From: Dorea_D sp963559605
Lineage (GTDB): Bacteria > Bacillota > Clostridia > Lachnospirales > Lachnospiraceae
Direction: 5' to 3'
Assembly: GCA_963559605.1 (NCBI GenBank)
Contig: CAUWLL010000027.1
Location: 1 to 35,459, forward strand
Length of the DNA stretch: 35,459 bases
Of the stretch, positions 24,757 to 32,794 are shown piece by piece (positions within the stretch are counted from its first letter, which is position 1; each line of letters opens with the position of its first letter). The position numbers and the translations under genes are program-made. The notes beneath the pieces are model-generated. The model was not told where the DNA came from. It was given only the letters and a program-made list of their open reading frames with translations, and did not search any database.

Positions 24757-27700
24757 CTAAAGCTTCCCATCATCCGGCAGGCGGTTCCTTTTCCTCCGTC
24801 GGCAGATTCCTGCGCCTGCCACCAAAAGCACTGCTATAGCTGCAAACAGACCGCCGTAATGCTTCAGTCCTGTCTGCACTTTTGTTACCGGCGGCACCCA
24901 TGGGAATTTCGGTTTCTTCGGCACTTCCACAATAACGGTAGAACTCTTCTCCGGCGTTTCATCGGAAGTTAGTGTTACTGTGTTGTGAATCTTCCTGCCC
25001 TCTAAGTTCTTGTCCTTGATCTTCGCGTCAAAGGTTACTTTTACAGGCTTTCTAAGAACGTCCATCAGAACCTTGAATCCGCGCTCGGTTTTTACTACAA
25101 GGATTCTGTTCTCTGTAGTTTCTTCCTCTGCCTGCTGTTCTTCGTTATCTTTCTGTTCTGCTTTCTCTTTGTCCTCCTTTTCCTGTTCTCTCTGTTCGGC
25201 TTCTGCCTGCTCCTCCTGTGCCTTTTGTTCCTGCCATTCTGCTTCTGTCAAAATTGGATACTGCTCTCCGTTTACACGGATGGTATCGTAGTTGATCTCC
25301 ACGCCTTTTGTCAGCTCTTTATCTTCGATAACGGCATTGTGTACCACAGATCTGCCTACCGGCTCTGCCAGGATCGTATAATGGATGTTTTCTCCAACCT
25401 TATACTTCTTCTTATCTGCCGTCTTTGTAATTTTCACACTTGGCACGTTCACCGTTACCTCTGTTTCCTGCTCCGGCGTCTGATCAGACACGATGGAAGC
25501 CTTATTATTGACTTTCTTACCCTCTAGGTTCTTGTCTGTGACTTTCGCGTCAAAGGTTATTTTCACCGGTGTTTTCATTTCTTTTACAAGCACCTGGAAA
25601 CCACCTTTGGTTTTTACCACACTGACTGCTCCTGCCTGCTCTTTTTCCGGCGCTTTCTCCAGAACCGGATAATGCTTTCCGTTCACAAGGATGGTCTTGT
25701 AGTCAATCTCCACGCCTTTTGTCAGTTCCTTATCCTCGATCACGGCATTGGTAAGTACGGTTCCCTCTTTCGGCGTTGCAAGGATCGTATAGTGGATGGT
25801 ATCTCCTACCTGATAAGATTCTTTATCTGCGGTCTTCTCAATGTCCACCTCGGAAAAATAGACGGTCTGGCTGTCACTGTTGATGTCCTCATGCTTTGCA
25901 ATCGGTTTTCCGGCAATCTCAGCAACCTCAAAGGTAGTCAGATACTGTCCGCCAAGCTTGCTTCCGTCAAATGAAAACGGTACTTTCACAGTTCCTTCCG
26001 ATGCCTCTGTAATAAAGGTCAGAGAGCTTTTGATCTCTTTTCCCTCTGCGTCCAGAGCCGCCACAGGTTTTCCATCCTGATTGATCATCTGGATACCCTC
26101 TATTGTCACCTCTTCGCCTACAGGCATGTTGCTGTAGGTGACAGTATCTTCTATTACAGACTCTTTATCTGCGTACACCACGTTGGTCTGGCTCTTCTTA
26201 TCCACAGCCTGTGTTTTCAGCGCCGGAAAATAGATGGTCTGCTCTTCGTTTTCAAAGTTCCTCTCCGATGTGACCAGCTTTTCTTCATTTACCTCTTTTC
26301 CCAGGTACAAGTCCTCAAACACGACGATTTCCTTTCCAGCAAGCGCTGTGGCTTCATAGCCTACCGATAAGGTGGTACTTCCGTCCTGCATGGATGTCGT
26401 AAATGTCTTTGTGGCTGTCACTTCATTTCCATCCTTATCTAACAGCGGCGCTTTCTTTTCCTTATCCATAATGGTCAGCTTCTGGGTATACGTCTCGCCG
26501 CGGATCAGACCTGCATAATACATGGTGTCTACCGTCACTACATGATTATCTGCACATGCATACCGTGCGCCTGTCTCCCGGTCTTTGGCAGAGGTACTGA
26601 TGCCTATCACGGTATCTGTAAGCGTTCCCATATCCATATGGAAACCGTCTTTTTTTACCGTCAGTTTGATATTTTCCAAGAGGTTCAGTCCTTCGTTCGC
26701 TTTACCCGGAAGTTCGTTCAAGGTGTATATATCATAAGGCAGTGCGCCCCACTCGTCATTGACCTTTACGCTTAAGATCTCACCGCTCTTTTTATCTTTA
26801 TACTGTCCAAACCATAGTCCGTCATCCACACCGCCTTTGTTGGTGTTCTGGCTGTGCGGAGTATAGTCAGACGCAGAGCTGTAATATCCGTTCTCGTCGG
26901 TCGTAAAGCTGTGCTTCTCTCCTGTGGTATCCGACTGGATCTCAAAGGTCACGCCCGACAGACGTTTTCCAAACTCGTCCACCTTGGTAAATTCAAAATC
27001 ACCACGGCTCACTCGGTCATAACGGGAATATTCATTACCGCCTTTTAAATGTACCTCGTCACTGTTTTGTGTAACCTGTGTGATATATTTCTCTCCACCC
27101 TTTACAACAGTCGCTCCTTTATTGTCTGTTAAAATGGCATTGTCATTGAGCAGATAGCCTTCCGGGGCTTTACTCTCCCACACTGCATAGGTTCCAAGTG
27201 CCAATACCGGCTTTCCACTGTCCTTATAGATGTCCGGCCCCGCTACCTTATGGGCATCATCGTAAACAGCTTCAAACTCTCCCTGCTCATTCACCTTAGT
27301 TTCTAATACCCAGGTACGTTTGGCAGTTTTGCCTTTCAGTTCTTCCTCTGTTTCATAGTAAGCATCATAGTAGGCAACAGTAAACTGTGCACCTGCCAGA
27401 GACGCATGTCCTAAAGGAACGCCGTCACTGACTTCCGTATCTCTTTTACGTAGCTTTATAGTCAGTGGATCTGAACCTGGAATATCTGTAAACTCTACCA
27501 ATACGGTATCATCTACATTTACTGTTCTTTTCTTAACCTCTGTATTCAGCAAAAAGCCTTTCGGCGCTGCTTCTTCCTTCACGTAATAGTCTCCTGCATA
27601 CAGTTCTACCTCTGTGGACATGCCGTTGGCATCCGTCACAAACCCTGCCACACGTTTCTGGCAGGCTGCATCAGAATAAATGCCAAACTGTGCCCCCGCC

Positions 27701-29922
27701 AGAGAATAGCAGTTATTGTCGTTGGTAATGGATGGGTTGCCGGACGCTTTCTTAAGCCTTGCTTTTCCCATTTTCGGTACATCTTCAAAGGATACGCTCG
27801 CTTCCTGCCCCACCAGTACTTTCACATGCTCTATGGTCTTATTAAGCTCAAAACCTTTGGGGGCTTTGGTTTCCTTGACGTAATAGTCTCCCCCCGGCAG
27901 CTTCACAGCGCCGGAGTTTCCGGCTGCGTCTGTGGTAAAGCTTCCTACCTTTTGGGTGCATGTACGGTCGGAATAAATGCCAAACTCTGCGCCTGCCAAA
28001 GAATAGTGCACGTTATTCTCTGTCGCCGACGGATTGCTGGATGTCTTCTTCAGACGGGCTGTCCCGGTCTTTGGAACGTCTTTTACTTTACACACTGTTG
28101 CAGTCACGGTTTCCCCCATCTTTCCCGGTGGAACGGTGACGGTATATACACGGGTATCCTGTTCAAAACCTTTAGGCGCCTGGAGCTCTTTTACATAGTA
28201 TGTGCCGCCGTCCAGCTCTACGGTCTCACTGACACCTTTTGCATTAGTAGTAAGTGTTTTCACACGGTCAGACGCTTCACAGCTTTTCTTAGTGTACACG
28301 CCGTACTTGGCATTCTCCAAGGAATACTGCTCGTTTCCGTCGGTCACGGACGGCTGGGTAGAAGATTTCTGTAGTTTCAGTTTCCCCGGCTGGTCAAAAT
28401 CCATATCCAATCGGATCAGAGTTACCGCAGACTGTGTAGTGACTTCCGCCGTGATCACGCCAAGCAGCATGAACCCTTCCTCTTCATCCACGTAGAGAAT
28501 ACGCAGGCCTCCGTCCAGCAGCTGTTTCTTCTCATTCTTTAACCCCTCATCAATAGGGTCTTTGATGTGTGCACATTTTGCCAGAATTCCCTCCGGGTAG
28601 TTATTTTTGACTAAACGGAAAGGGAGATCCTTGGATTCATCCAGCCAGATACGGAATTGGTTATAGGACGTATCTTTTACAATATCAAAGTCCTCGAAGT
28701 TATACTTATCTCCTTCTTTGATAATGTCGTAAAGTTTCTCCTGTACCTCGTCCGTTACGCCGTCTCCCTGATAAACAAGGCTGTAGCCTCCGTCAAAGCC
28801 GGTGTTCGTGTCGGCATAATATCTGGTCTGCAGCTTAGCGTCAAAACGCATGCCCCGTTTGGGCGGTTTGGAACCTGTCCAAACGATCTTTCCCACACTC
28901 TTCATGCTCTCCGGCGTCACCTTATTCAGTGCGCGTCCCTCTTTTGCTTTCTGGCGGAATGCGGCTGTAGTTCCAGGAGCCGACGCTTTATCCGTGGTCA
29001 CATAGACAGAGCTTGCCAGCACTGAGGAATCCGAGATGACAATCTTTCCCGTTTTTGCGTCATACCGGTAAAGCTCTTCCGGTAACGGGATCCCGTTTAC
29101 AGACACGGCAATGTCACTTGTTTTTAAGCCCGGTTCTGACTGTACCTCTGTCTGGAAAGAAAAGATGGGGGCTGCCTCCTGGCTTTGCGCAATCCCATCT
29201 CCACTCTCTGTTGCCACTGCTACGGCAGACGCTGCGTCTGCACCTTCTCTTCCGAAGTTTACCGACTGTAATAACTGCATCTGGATATGCCTTAACTGAA
29301 TCTGTCCCTTGTCATTCAGATAGGCGGATTTAGGGATATAGGCAAGACCTGTTTTGTAGTCATAGACTGCATGATCTACGGTATTTCCCTCATAGTCCGT
29401 AAGCGCAAAAACAGCGTCCTGTACCCGTGCGCTCCGGTCATCCTGCATGGTATTGGCAAAGGCTACATAATAACCGCTCTCTGCATCCAGGTCATAAACC
29501 GCTACGTCGGTACACAAAACCATCCATACTTTCTCAAAGTTGTCGGCTGCCCCCATGATCGTGTCCAGCGTATCGCTCTTTGTGATCATGGAACGGTCTG
29601 CCAGAGTCTGTTTGACCAAAAGCATGTTGACCAAGTGCATCTCTTTGTTATCCGTATACCTCTTGTCCGCATGCTCCCGGATATAATTCTCCAGCACCGG
29701 ATCCATGACCTTCTCCTCTACTGCCTCTTCCGTCTCCCCGGAATCTTCCATGCGCAGGGAAAAAGCAGACGCCTGTGGTACTTCCGGCTGTCCGCTGCTC
29801 CGCCTCTGTGCCGCCTGGACTTCTTTTGTTTCCCAGCTTCCAAGCCCTGCCACTCCACACATGACAAAGAGTACCAGCGCAAGAAGCCCGGCGGTCAGCA
29901 ATCGTGTGTTCCTTCGTTTCAT
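24757..29922 (-). CDS. Sortase-anchored SpaA/VaFE-repeat surface protein
   Basis: 1721 residues, start with AAGGAGG upstream. A signal peptide (MKRRNTRLLTAGLLALVLF, cut near VQAA) leads to an N-terminal region of ~500 residues without a motif I recognise. Three SpaA-type modules of ~85 residues follow (KLKLQKSS, YSLENAKYGVY, YYVKELQAPKGF), whose Lys and Glu suit internal isopeptide bonds. Two more SpaA-like modules (LRKRDTEV, ESKAPEGY; FEFTKVDEFGKRLSG) and two VaFE repeats (EIVVFEDLY; a TTFEVAEI variant) come next. Two stalk modules (EKTADKESY, ITKTADKKKY) resemble those in the 1316-residue protein. The end is PPVTKVQTGLKHYGG, a hydrophobic helix and RRRKR. The VQTG signal resembles NVQTG, a class B sortase signal known in Clostridioides difficile CTn proteins. 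Likely a fibrous adhesin; ligand unknown. Confidence 0.9.
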   Translation of the reverse strand: MKRRNTRLLTAGLLALVLFVMCGVAGLGSWETKEVQAAQRRSSGQPEVPQASAFSLRMEDSGETEEAVEEKVMDPVLENYIREHADKRYTDNKEMHLVNMLLVKQTLADRSMITKSDTLDTIMGAADNFEKVWMVLCTDVAVYDLDAESGYYVAFANTMQDDRSARVQDAVFALTDYEGNTVDHAVYDYKTGLAYIPKSAYLNDKGQIQLRHIQMQLLQSVNFGREGADAASAVAVATESGDGIAQSQEAAPIFSFQTEVQSEPGLKTSDIAVSVNGIPLPEELYRYDAKTGKIVISDSSVLASSVYVTTDKASAPGTTAAFRQKAKEGRALNKVTPESMKSVGKIVWTGSKPPKRGMRFDAKLQTRYYADTNTGFDGGYSLVYQGDGVTDEVQEKLYDIIKEGDKYNFEDFDIVKDTSYNQFRIWLDESKDLPFRLVKNNYPEGILAKCAHIKDPIDEGLKNEKKQLLDGGLRILYVDEEEGFMLLGVITAEVTTQSAVTLIRLDMDFDQPGKLKLQKSSTQPSVTDGNEQYSLENAKYGVYTKKSCEASDRVKTLTTNAKGVSETVELDGGTYYVKELQAPKGFEQDTRVYTVTVPPGKMGETVTATVCKVKDVPKTGTARLKKTSSNPSATENNVHYSLAGAEFGIYSDRTCTQKVGSFTTDAAGNSGAVKLPGGDYYVKETKAPKGFELNKTIEHVKVLVGQEASVSFEDVPKMGKARLKKASGNPSITNDNNCYSLAGAQFGIYSDAACQKRVAGFVTDANGMSTEVELYAGDYYVKEEAAPKGFLLNTEVKKRTVNVDDTVLVEFTDIPGSDPLTIKLRKRDTEVSDGVPLGHASLAGAQFTVAYYDAYYETEEELKGKTAKRTWVLETKVNEQGEFEAVYDDAHKVAGPDIYKDSGKPVLALGTYAVWESKAPEGYLLNDNAILTDNKGATVVKGGEKYITQVTQNSDEVHLKGGNEYSRYDRVSRGDFEFTKVDEFGKRLSGVTFEIQSDTTGEKHSFTTDENGYYSSASDYTPHSQNTNKGGVDDGLWFGQYKDKKSGEILSVKVNDEWGALPYDIYTLNELPGKANEGLNLLENIKLTVKKDGFHMDMGTLTDTVIGISTSAKDRETGARYACADNHVVTVDTMYYAGLIRGETYTQKLTIMDKEKKAPLLDKDGNEVTATKTFTTSMQDGSTTLSVGYEATALAGKEIVVFEDLYLGKEVNEEKLVTSERNFENEEQTIYFPALKTQAVDKKSQTNVVYADKESVIEDTVTYSNMPVGEEVTIEGIQMINQDGKPVAALDAEGKEIKSSLTFITEASEGTVKVPFSFDGSKLGGQYLTTFEVAEIAGKPIAKHEDINSDSQTVYFSEVDIEKTADKESYQVGDTIHYTILATPKEGTVLTNAVIEDKELTKGVEIDYKTILVNGKHYPVLEKAPEKEQAGAVSVVKTKGGFQVLVKEMKTPVKITFDAKVTDKNLEGKKVNNKASIVSDQTPEQETEVTVNVPSVKITKTADKKKYKVGENIHYTILAEPVGRSVVHNAVIEDKELTKGVEINYDTIRVNGEQYPILTEAEWQEQKAQEEQAEAEQREQEKEDKEKAEQKDNEEQQAEEETTENRILVVKTERGFKVLMDVLRKPVKVTFDAKIKDKNLEGRKIHNTVTLTSDETPEKSSTVIVEVPKKPKFPWVPPVTKVQTGLKHYGGLFAAIAVLLVAGAGICRRRKRNRLPDDGKL

Positions 29923-29940
29923 AAAACTCCTCCTTTTAAA

Positions 29941-29985
29941 TAAAATATCTATAATAAAATAAGAACCCGAAGGTTCTTATGAATT
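29941..29985 (-). repeat. Leader hairpin element, copy B
   Basis: On the minus strand AAGAACC-TTCG-GGTTCTT is a perfect seven-pair stem with a stable UUCG loop, followed by a T-rich run and ATAGATATTTTA. It stands directly before the SD of the 1721-residue surface-protein gene. It matches copy A (12495-12539) over ~44 bp. Stem differences between the two copies keep pairing through G-U wobbles, which suggests the RNA structure matters. Confidence 0.65.
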
Positions 29986-30015
29986 TTCAATATCTGCTTT
30001 CTGGATTTTGGGCAC

Positions 30016-30048
30016 AAAAAAACCTCCGGGAACCCTTTTCCCGAAGGT
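30016..30048 (-). terminator. Intrinsic terminator after the BIG2/CxxC protein gene
   Basis: On the minus strand ACCTTCGGGAA pairs with TTCCCGGAGGT (11 pairs, one G-U) around a 5-base loop and is followed by a run of T. It ends the transcript of the gene at 30102-31364, so the surface-protein gene downstream probably needs its own promoter or read-through. Confidence 0.85.
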
Positions 30049-30053
30049 CTTTT

Positions 30054-30072
30054 TGTACCGAATTTCGGTACA
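30054..30072. promoter_or_regulatory. Palindrome site 5
   Basis: TGTACCGAATTTCGGTACA is a perfect 19-bp palindrome between the stop of the BIG2/CxxC gene and its terminator, about 130 bases before the surface-protein start. TACAAA lies at its downstream edge as a possible -10, but the matching -35 (GATAAA) is poor. Confidence 0.75.
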
Positions 30073-30101
30073 TTTTTATCTTTGATGTTCTCTATTTATT
30101 T

Positions 30102-31364
30102 TTATCTTCCGGTATATTTCCAAGTCTTACTTTCAGGCTCATATACCATCTCTCTGCCGGATTTATCCCAGTTAATGTACGTTTGTCCAATATCCCACGG
30201 ATAGACGATTTTGTCTCTCCAATCATCTCCAAGATAGGTTTCTTTGCCATTGAAAATCGGACACATAATACAGTAACCTCCACTTTCTTCTACTGTTTCT
30301 TTCATAACATAATCTTTACACACAGGACACCACACAGCCGCACAAGCACCCGGATCCAAGTGGAACATAAATTCTTCATTCAACGTATAAACACGTAAGG
30401 TTTCTTTACCTTTTTCTGTCCATTTCTCAGTCTTTGTTTTCCCACACTTGGAACATTTATAGGTTTCACTGTGGTCAATGTCGTCTCTGTAAATCTCTGG
30501 TCCACGTTTTAGTGTTGTAAAACTAGGACCAAATGTAGAATGGTGTCTATACATCGTATTCCTATCTTCTACGGCATATCCACAGGCTCGACATATATCA
30601 TATGTGACAGCTTCTTTCACAATTGTCTCATAGTATCTATGAGTTCCTCCCGGCTGTTCTACCCAGTTATGATCGGATTCCTGAATACAATCGTCCGGCT
30701 TAGATACTGGCGGCTTCGGTTCGGATACCGGCGGTTTTGGCTCGGATATTGACGGCTTTTCTGTTGGCTTTACAGGTGTTGGCGGCTTCGGTTTCACAGC
30801 CGGTTTTGCCGGATTCTTTACTGTCACCTTACAGGTGTATTTCTTCTTACCGATCTTAGCCGTGATCTTCGCTGTCCCGGCTTTCTTCGCTGTCACTCTT
30901 CCGCTCCTGCTTACAACCGCCACACTCTTCTTACTGCTGCTCCATTTTGGCTTTTTCTTTGTTCCGGTTACCTTTAATGTGATACTTTTCCCTTTCGTCA
31001 AGGTTACTCTGCTTCTGCTGATCTTCGGCGCCGGATTCTTCACCGTCACTTTCTTCTTTGCGGACTTCCTTCCCTTATACTTTACATAGATATAAGTCGT
31101 TCCGGCTTTCTTTGCCGTCACTTTCCCGCTCCTGCTTACGGTGGCGACACTCTTTTTCGTAGAATACCATTTACAGGATTTGGCGGACACCCGCTTCTTC
31201 TTATACTTTACGGAAAACTGTACCCGTTTCCCTTTGGTGATCTTACTGCTTCCCGATACGGCCGGTCTGGGGCTTGCCGCTTCTGCCGTCACAGGCGCTG
31301 CCACCGTCGTCACCAAAACCAATGTCATAGCTGTTGCTAATAAATGAATACCTTTCTTTTTCAT
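30102..31364 (-). CDS. Secreted BIG2-repeat protein with a four-CxxC C-terminal domain
   Basis: 420 residues, with AAGGAGGA seven bases before the ATG. Signal peptide: KKKG then LLATAMTLVLVTTVAAPV, cut near AEAA. Residues ~40-185 hold two BIG2 (bacterial Ig-like) modules (WYSTKKSVATVSRSGKVTA, WSSSKKSVAVVSRSGRVTA; each ending KKVTVKNPA or similar). A Pro/Lys-rich linker (~185-225) follows. The C-terminal ~195 residues carry CRAC, CSKC, CPVC and CIMC, suggesting one or two zinc ribbons, which is unusual outside the cell. There is no sorting signal or terminal membrane helix, so it is probably free or held by wall binding through the basic BIG2 repeats. Function of the C-terminal domain unknown. 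Confidence 0.82.
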   Translation of the reverse strand: MKKKGIHLLATAMTLVLVTTVAAPVTAEAASPRPAVSGSSKITKGKRVQFSVKYKKKRVSAKSCKWYSTKKSVATVSRSGKVTAKKAGTTYIYVKYKGRKSAKKKVTVKNPAPKISRSRVTLTKGKSITLKVTGTKKKPKWSSSKKSVAVVSRSGRVTAKKAGTAKITAKIGKKKYTCKVTVKNPAKPAVKPKPPTPVKPTEKPSISEPKPPVSEPKPPVSKPDDCIQESDHNWVEQPGGTHRYYETIVKEAVTYDICRACGYAVEDRNTMYRHHSTFGPSFTTLKRGPEIYRDDIDHSETYKCSKCGKTKTEKWTEKGKETLRVYTLNEEFMFHLDPGACAAVWCPVCKDYVMKETVEESGGYCIMCPIFNGKETYLGDDWRDKIVYPWDIGQTYINWDKSGREMVYEPESKTWKYTGR

Positions 31365-31564
31365 ATCAAAATCCTCCTTAGAAATATTCGGCAGCTTACG
31401 CTCCCAATCTATTGCTCTAATCTACCGTATGCGCCTTATATTTCTATAGCCTTATTTTACTCCCCGGCTCCTTTTCTTGTCAATCGGATTTCCGTCGGTC
31501 TTATGTTAAAATCACTCCCCTTTTTTCCGGTGTTAATTTGTATAAAAATCAGACACATTTTAAC

Positions 31565-31603
31565 AAAAAATAGCTCCTGCGGATAAAATCCTCAGAAGCT
31601 ATT
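31565..31603 (-). terminator. Terminator or attenuator in the leader of the BIG2/CxxC gene
   Basis: A 16-position stem on the minus strand (AATAGCTTCTGAGGAT with ATCCGCAGGAGCTATT, one wobble and one mismatch) is followed by six T. It begins ~20 bases after the predicted transcription start and lies 200 bases before the gene, so it may work as an attenuator rather than an end-of-operon terminator. Confidence 0.7.
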
Positions 31604-31631
31604 GACCCCTCTTTACACTTTTGGTGATTCT

Positions 31632-31660
31632 ATCGTAACACGTTCAAAATCGCTTGTAAA
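31632..31660 (-). promoter_or_regulatory. Promoter for the BIG2/CxxC gene
   Basis: TTTACA (31660-31655) and TACGAT (31637-31632) on the minus strand are separated by 17 bp. Transcription would start near 31625. Variant palindrome 31681-31702 lies 21 bp upstream of the -35 box. Confidence 0.55.
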
Positions 31661-31680
31661 GGACATTTTACTTTCACTTT

Positions 31681-31817
31681 CATGTACATACGTAGGTACA
31701 TGAAATTTTTCGATGTTAAATATTGACAATCTTTCATATGTATTTTTATTTAATTGTATGTCATTTTATTGCAAATTATTGAAATTGTCATTTTTCTCAT
31801 GTACCTATTAGGTACAT
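31681..31817. promoter_or_regulatory. Two variant palindromes in the non-coding block
   Basis: CATGTAC-ATACGTAG-GTACATG (31681-31702) has one mismatched pair, or 28 bp if the TTT/AAA flanks are included. ATGTACCTATTAGGTACAT (31799-31817) is perfect. Both keep the ATGTAC...GTACAT ends of the main dispersed palindrome but differ in the centre, so they may be weaker or distinct sites for the same or a related protein. Confidence 0.6.
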
Positions 31818-31853
31818 CAGATTCATAGCGGTTAAAATAAATCGAGATTTTAC

Positions 31854-31880
31854 AAAAAAAGGCAGTAAATTCATACTGCC
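31854..31880 (-). terminator. Intrinsic terminator of the sortase-rep operon
   Basis: GGCAGTA-TGAATT-TACTGCC followed by seven T on the minus strand. It is the first strong terminator after the small genes at 32162-32744, so it likely ends the transcript that carries the sortase and rep genes. Confidence 0.8.
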
Positions 31881-32161
31881 ACACCACCCCAAAAATGCTC
31901 TTTTTTGAGTACTGCATACATTTTTGAAGTTAGTTGAAGTTGATTTTACAAAGAATTGCGGACTGGCAAAATATATGTTATTGTTTTAGTGTTGCATGCA
32001 GGAATGCTACACAGATTTTTAAGTTTACTTTATAAAGAATTGATGTAAATAATGAAAAAGTGTGTCCGGACAATTATTCATAATTTATAACAATCTCTTT
32101 ATAGAGTGAATTTAAAAGTCTGCATCAGCTCCACGTGTCCGTCATAGGTTTCTATCTTTTT
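31881..32161. other. AT-rich non-coding stretch
   Basis: With the flanking elements this forms the only long gene-free block (31365-32161). No credible open frame is present. It holds a 22-bp imperfect direct repeat ending in AAAGAATTG (31937-31958 and 32021-32042, 84 bp apart, four mismatches) and a TGTCCGGACA palindrome near 32063. A small untranslated RNA is possible, but nothing decisive is visible. Confidence 0.4.
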
Positions 32162-32377
32162 TTAATTCCTTCCCAGAATGTACCGAATTTCGGTACATTC
32201 TCCGCCATCTATTTTCTTTTTCTGTTCTGCTTCTATACTCTTTATGTTATATTTTCTCGCCAGATACTCTGCCACATCATAAACCGGATAGGCTGACTTC
32301 TGCGCAGAGATCGGTTCCGGCTGTTCTCCTTGATTGTACATTTTTATGTATCTTTTTCCTTTCCTGCTTTTTCTCAT
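32162..32377 (-). CDS. Small hypothetical protein
   Basis: 71 residues from the ATG at 32377, 11 bases after the upstream stop; an earlier ATG at 32410 overlaps the previous gene. A basic start (MRKSRKGKRYIKMYNQ) is followed by AYPVYDVAEYLARKYNIKSI, a helical segment with a vague DNA-binding look. The last residues (ECTEIRYIL) are simply the translation of palindrome site 6, so the gene may once have ended differently. The ribosome site is weak. Family not recognised. Confidence 0.5.
   Translation of the reverse strand: MRKSRKGKRYIKMYNQGEQPEPISAQKSAYPVYDVAEYLARKYNIKSIEAEQKKKIDGGECTEIRYILGRN
32176..32200. promoter_or_regulatory. Palindrome site 6, the longest copy
   Basis: A perfect 25-bp palindrome: core TGTACCGAATTTCGGTACA flanked by GAA and TTC. 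It lies in the last codons of a 71-residue open frame, the only copy not clearly outside coding sequence. Confidence 0.75.
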
Positions 32378-32388
32378 ACTCTGCCTAC

Positions 32389-32580
32389 TTAAAGCGACGT
32401 CCATACGCACATGGTTACTGCCATTCCCATTACCAAAAGTACAAGAAACATTTTCATTAAATGTTTAAAATGCAGCATATCCCTCTTTTTCAGCGCTTGG
32501 ATCCATGAAGCCAAATACCAAAGTGACGCAATCAACGCGATTAATGCACTGATTCCCCATAACACACTTGAAACTCTCAT
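32389..32580 (-). CDS. Small two-helix membrane protein
   Basis: 63 residues with AGGAGG upstream. Helix 1 is VLWGISALIALIASLWYLA; a basic loop (QALKKRDMLHFKHLMK) is followed by helix 2, MFLVLLVMGMAVTMCVW. It lies in the rep operon with another small membrane protein. Not recognised; a membrane-anchored maintenance or entry-exclusion role is conceivable but unsupported. Confidence 0.65.
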   Translation of the reverse strand: MRVSSVLWGISALIALIASLWYLASWIQALKKRDMLHFKHLMKMFLVLLVMGMAVTMCVWTSL

Positions 32581-32624
32581 TACTTTTCCTCCTGCTTTAC
32601 CTAATCACCTTAATCACTCTCGGC

Positions 32625-32744
32625 TTATTTCTTAAAACTCAATGCTCCTGCTATTGCAAACAGTCCGGCAGGTATCAGCAGCTCTGTATTATTTCCGCCT
32701 GTTATATAAATCCACAGCAGTATCCCCGTAACGATATATCCCAT
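32625..32744 (-). CDS. 39-residue membrane protein
   Basis: An ATG at 32744 with AAAGGAG upstream opens MGYIVTGILLWIYITGG, a hydrophilic NNTE turn and LLIPAGLFAIAGALSF, ending KK-stop. That gives two short hydrophobic helices in 39 residues. The strong SD and clean end support it as a real gene despite its size. It follows the rep gene by 50 bp. Confidence 0.6.
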   Translation of the reverse strand: MGYIVTGILLWIYITGGNNTELLIPAGLFAIAGALSFKK

Positions 32745-32794
32745 AAGCTCTCCTTTCTCTCGCATGTACATTTATTTTTTCTCCTGCTGGTAGA

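Noticed and set aside
24693..30072. Dispersed palindromes as plus-strand terminators (some are followed by TTTTT on the plus strand)
   Set aside because: No plus-strand genes exist here, the stems are only 7-9 pairs, and the longest copies lack T runs.
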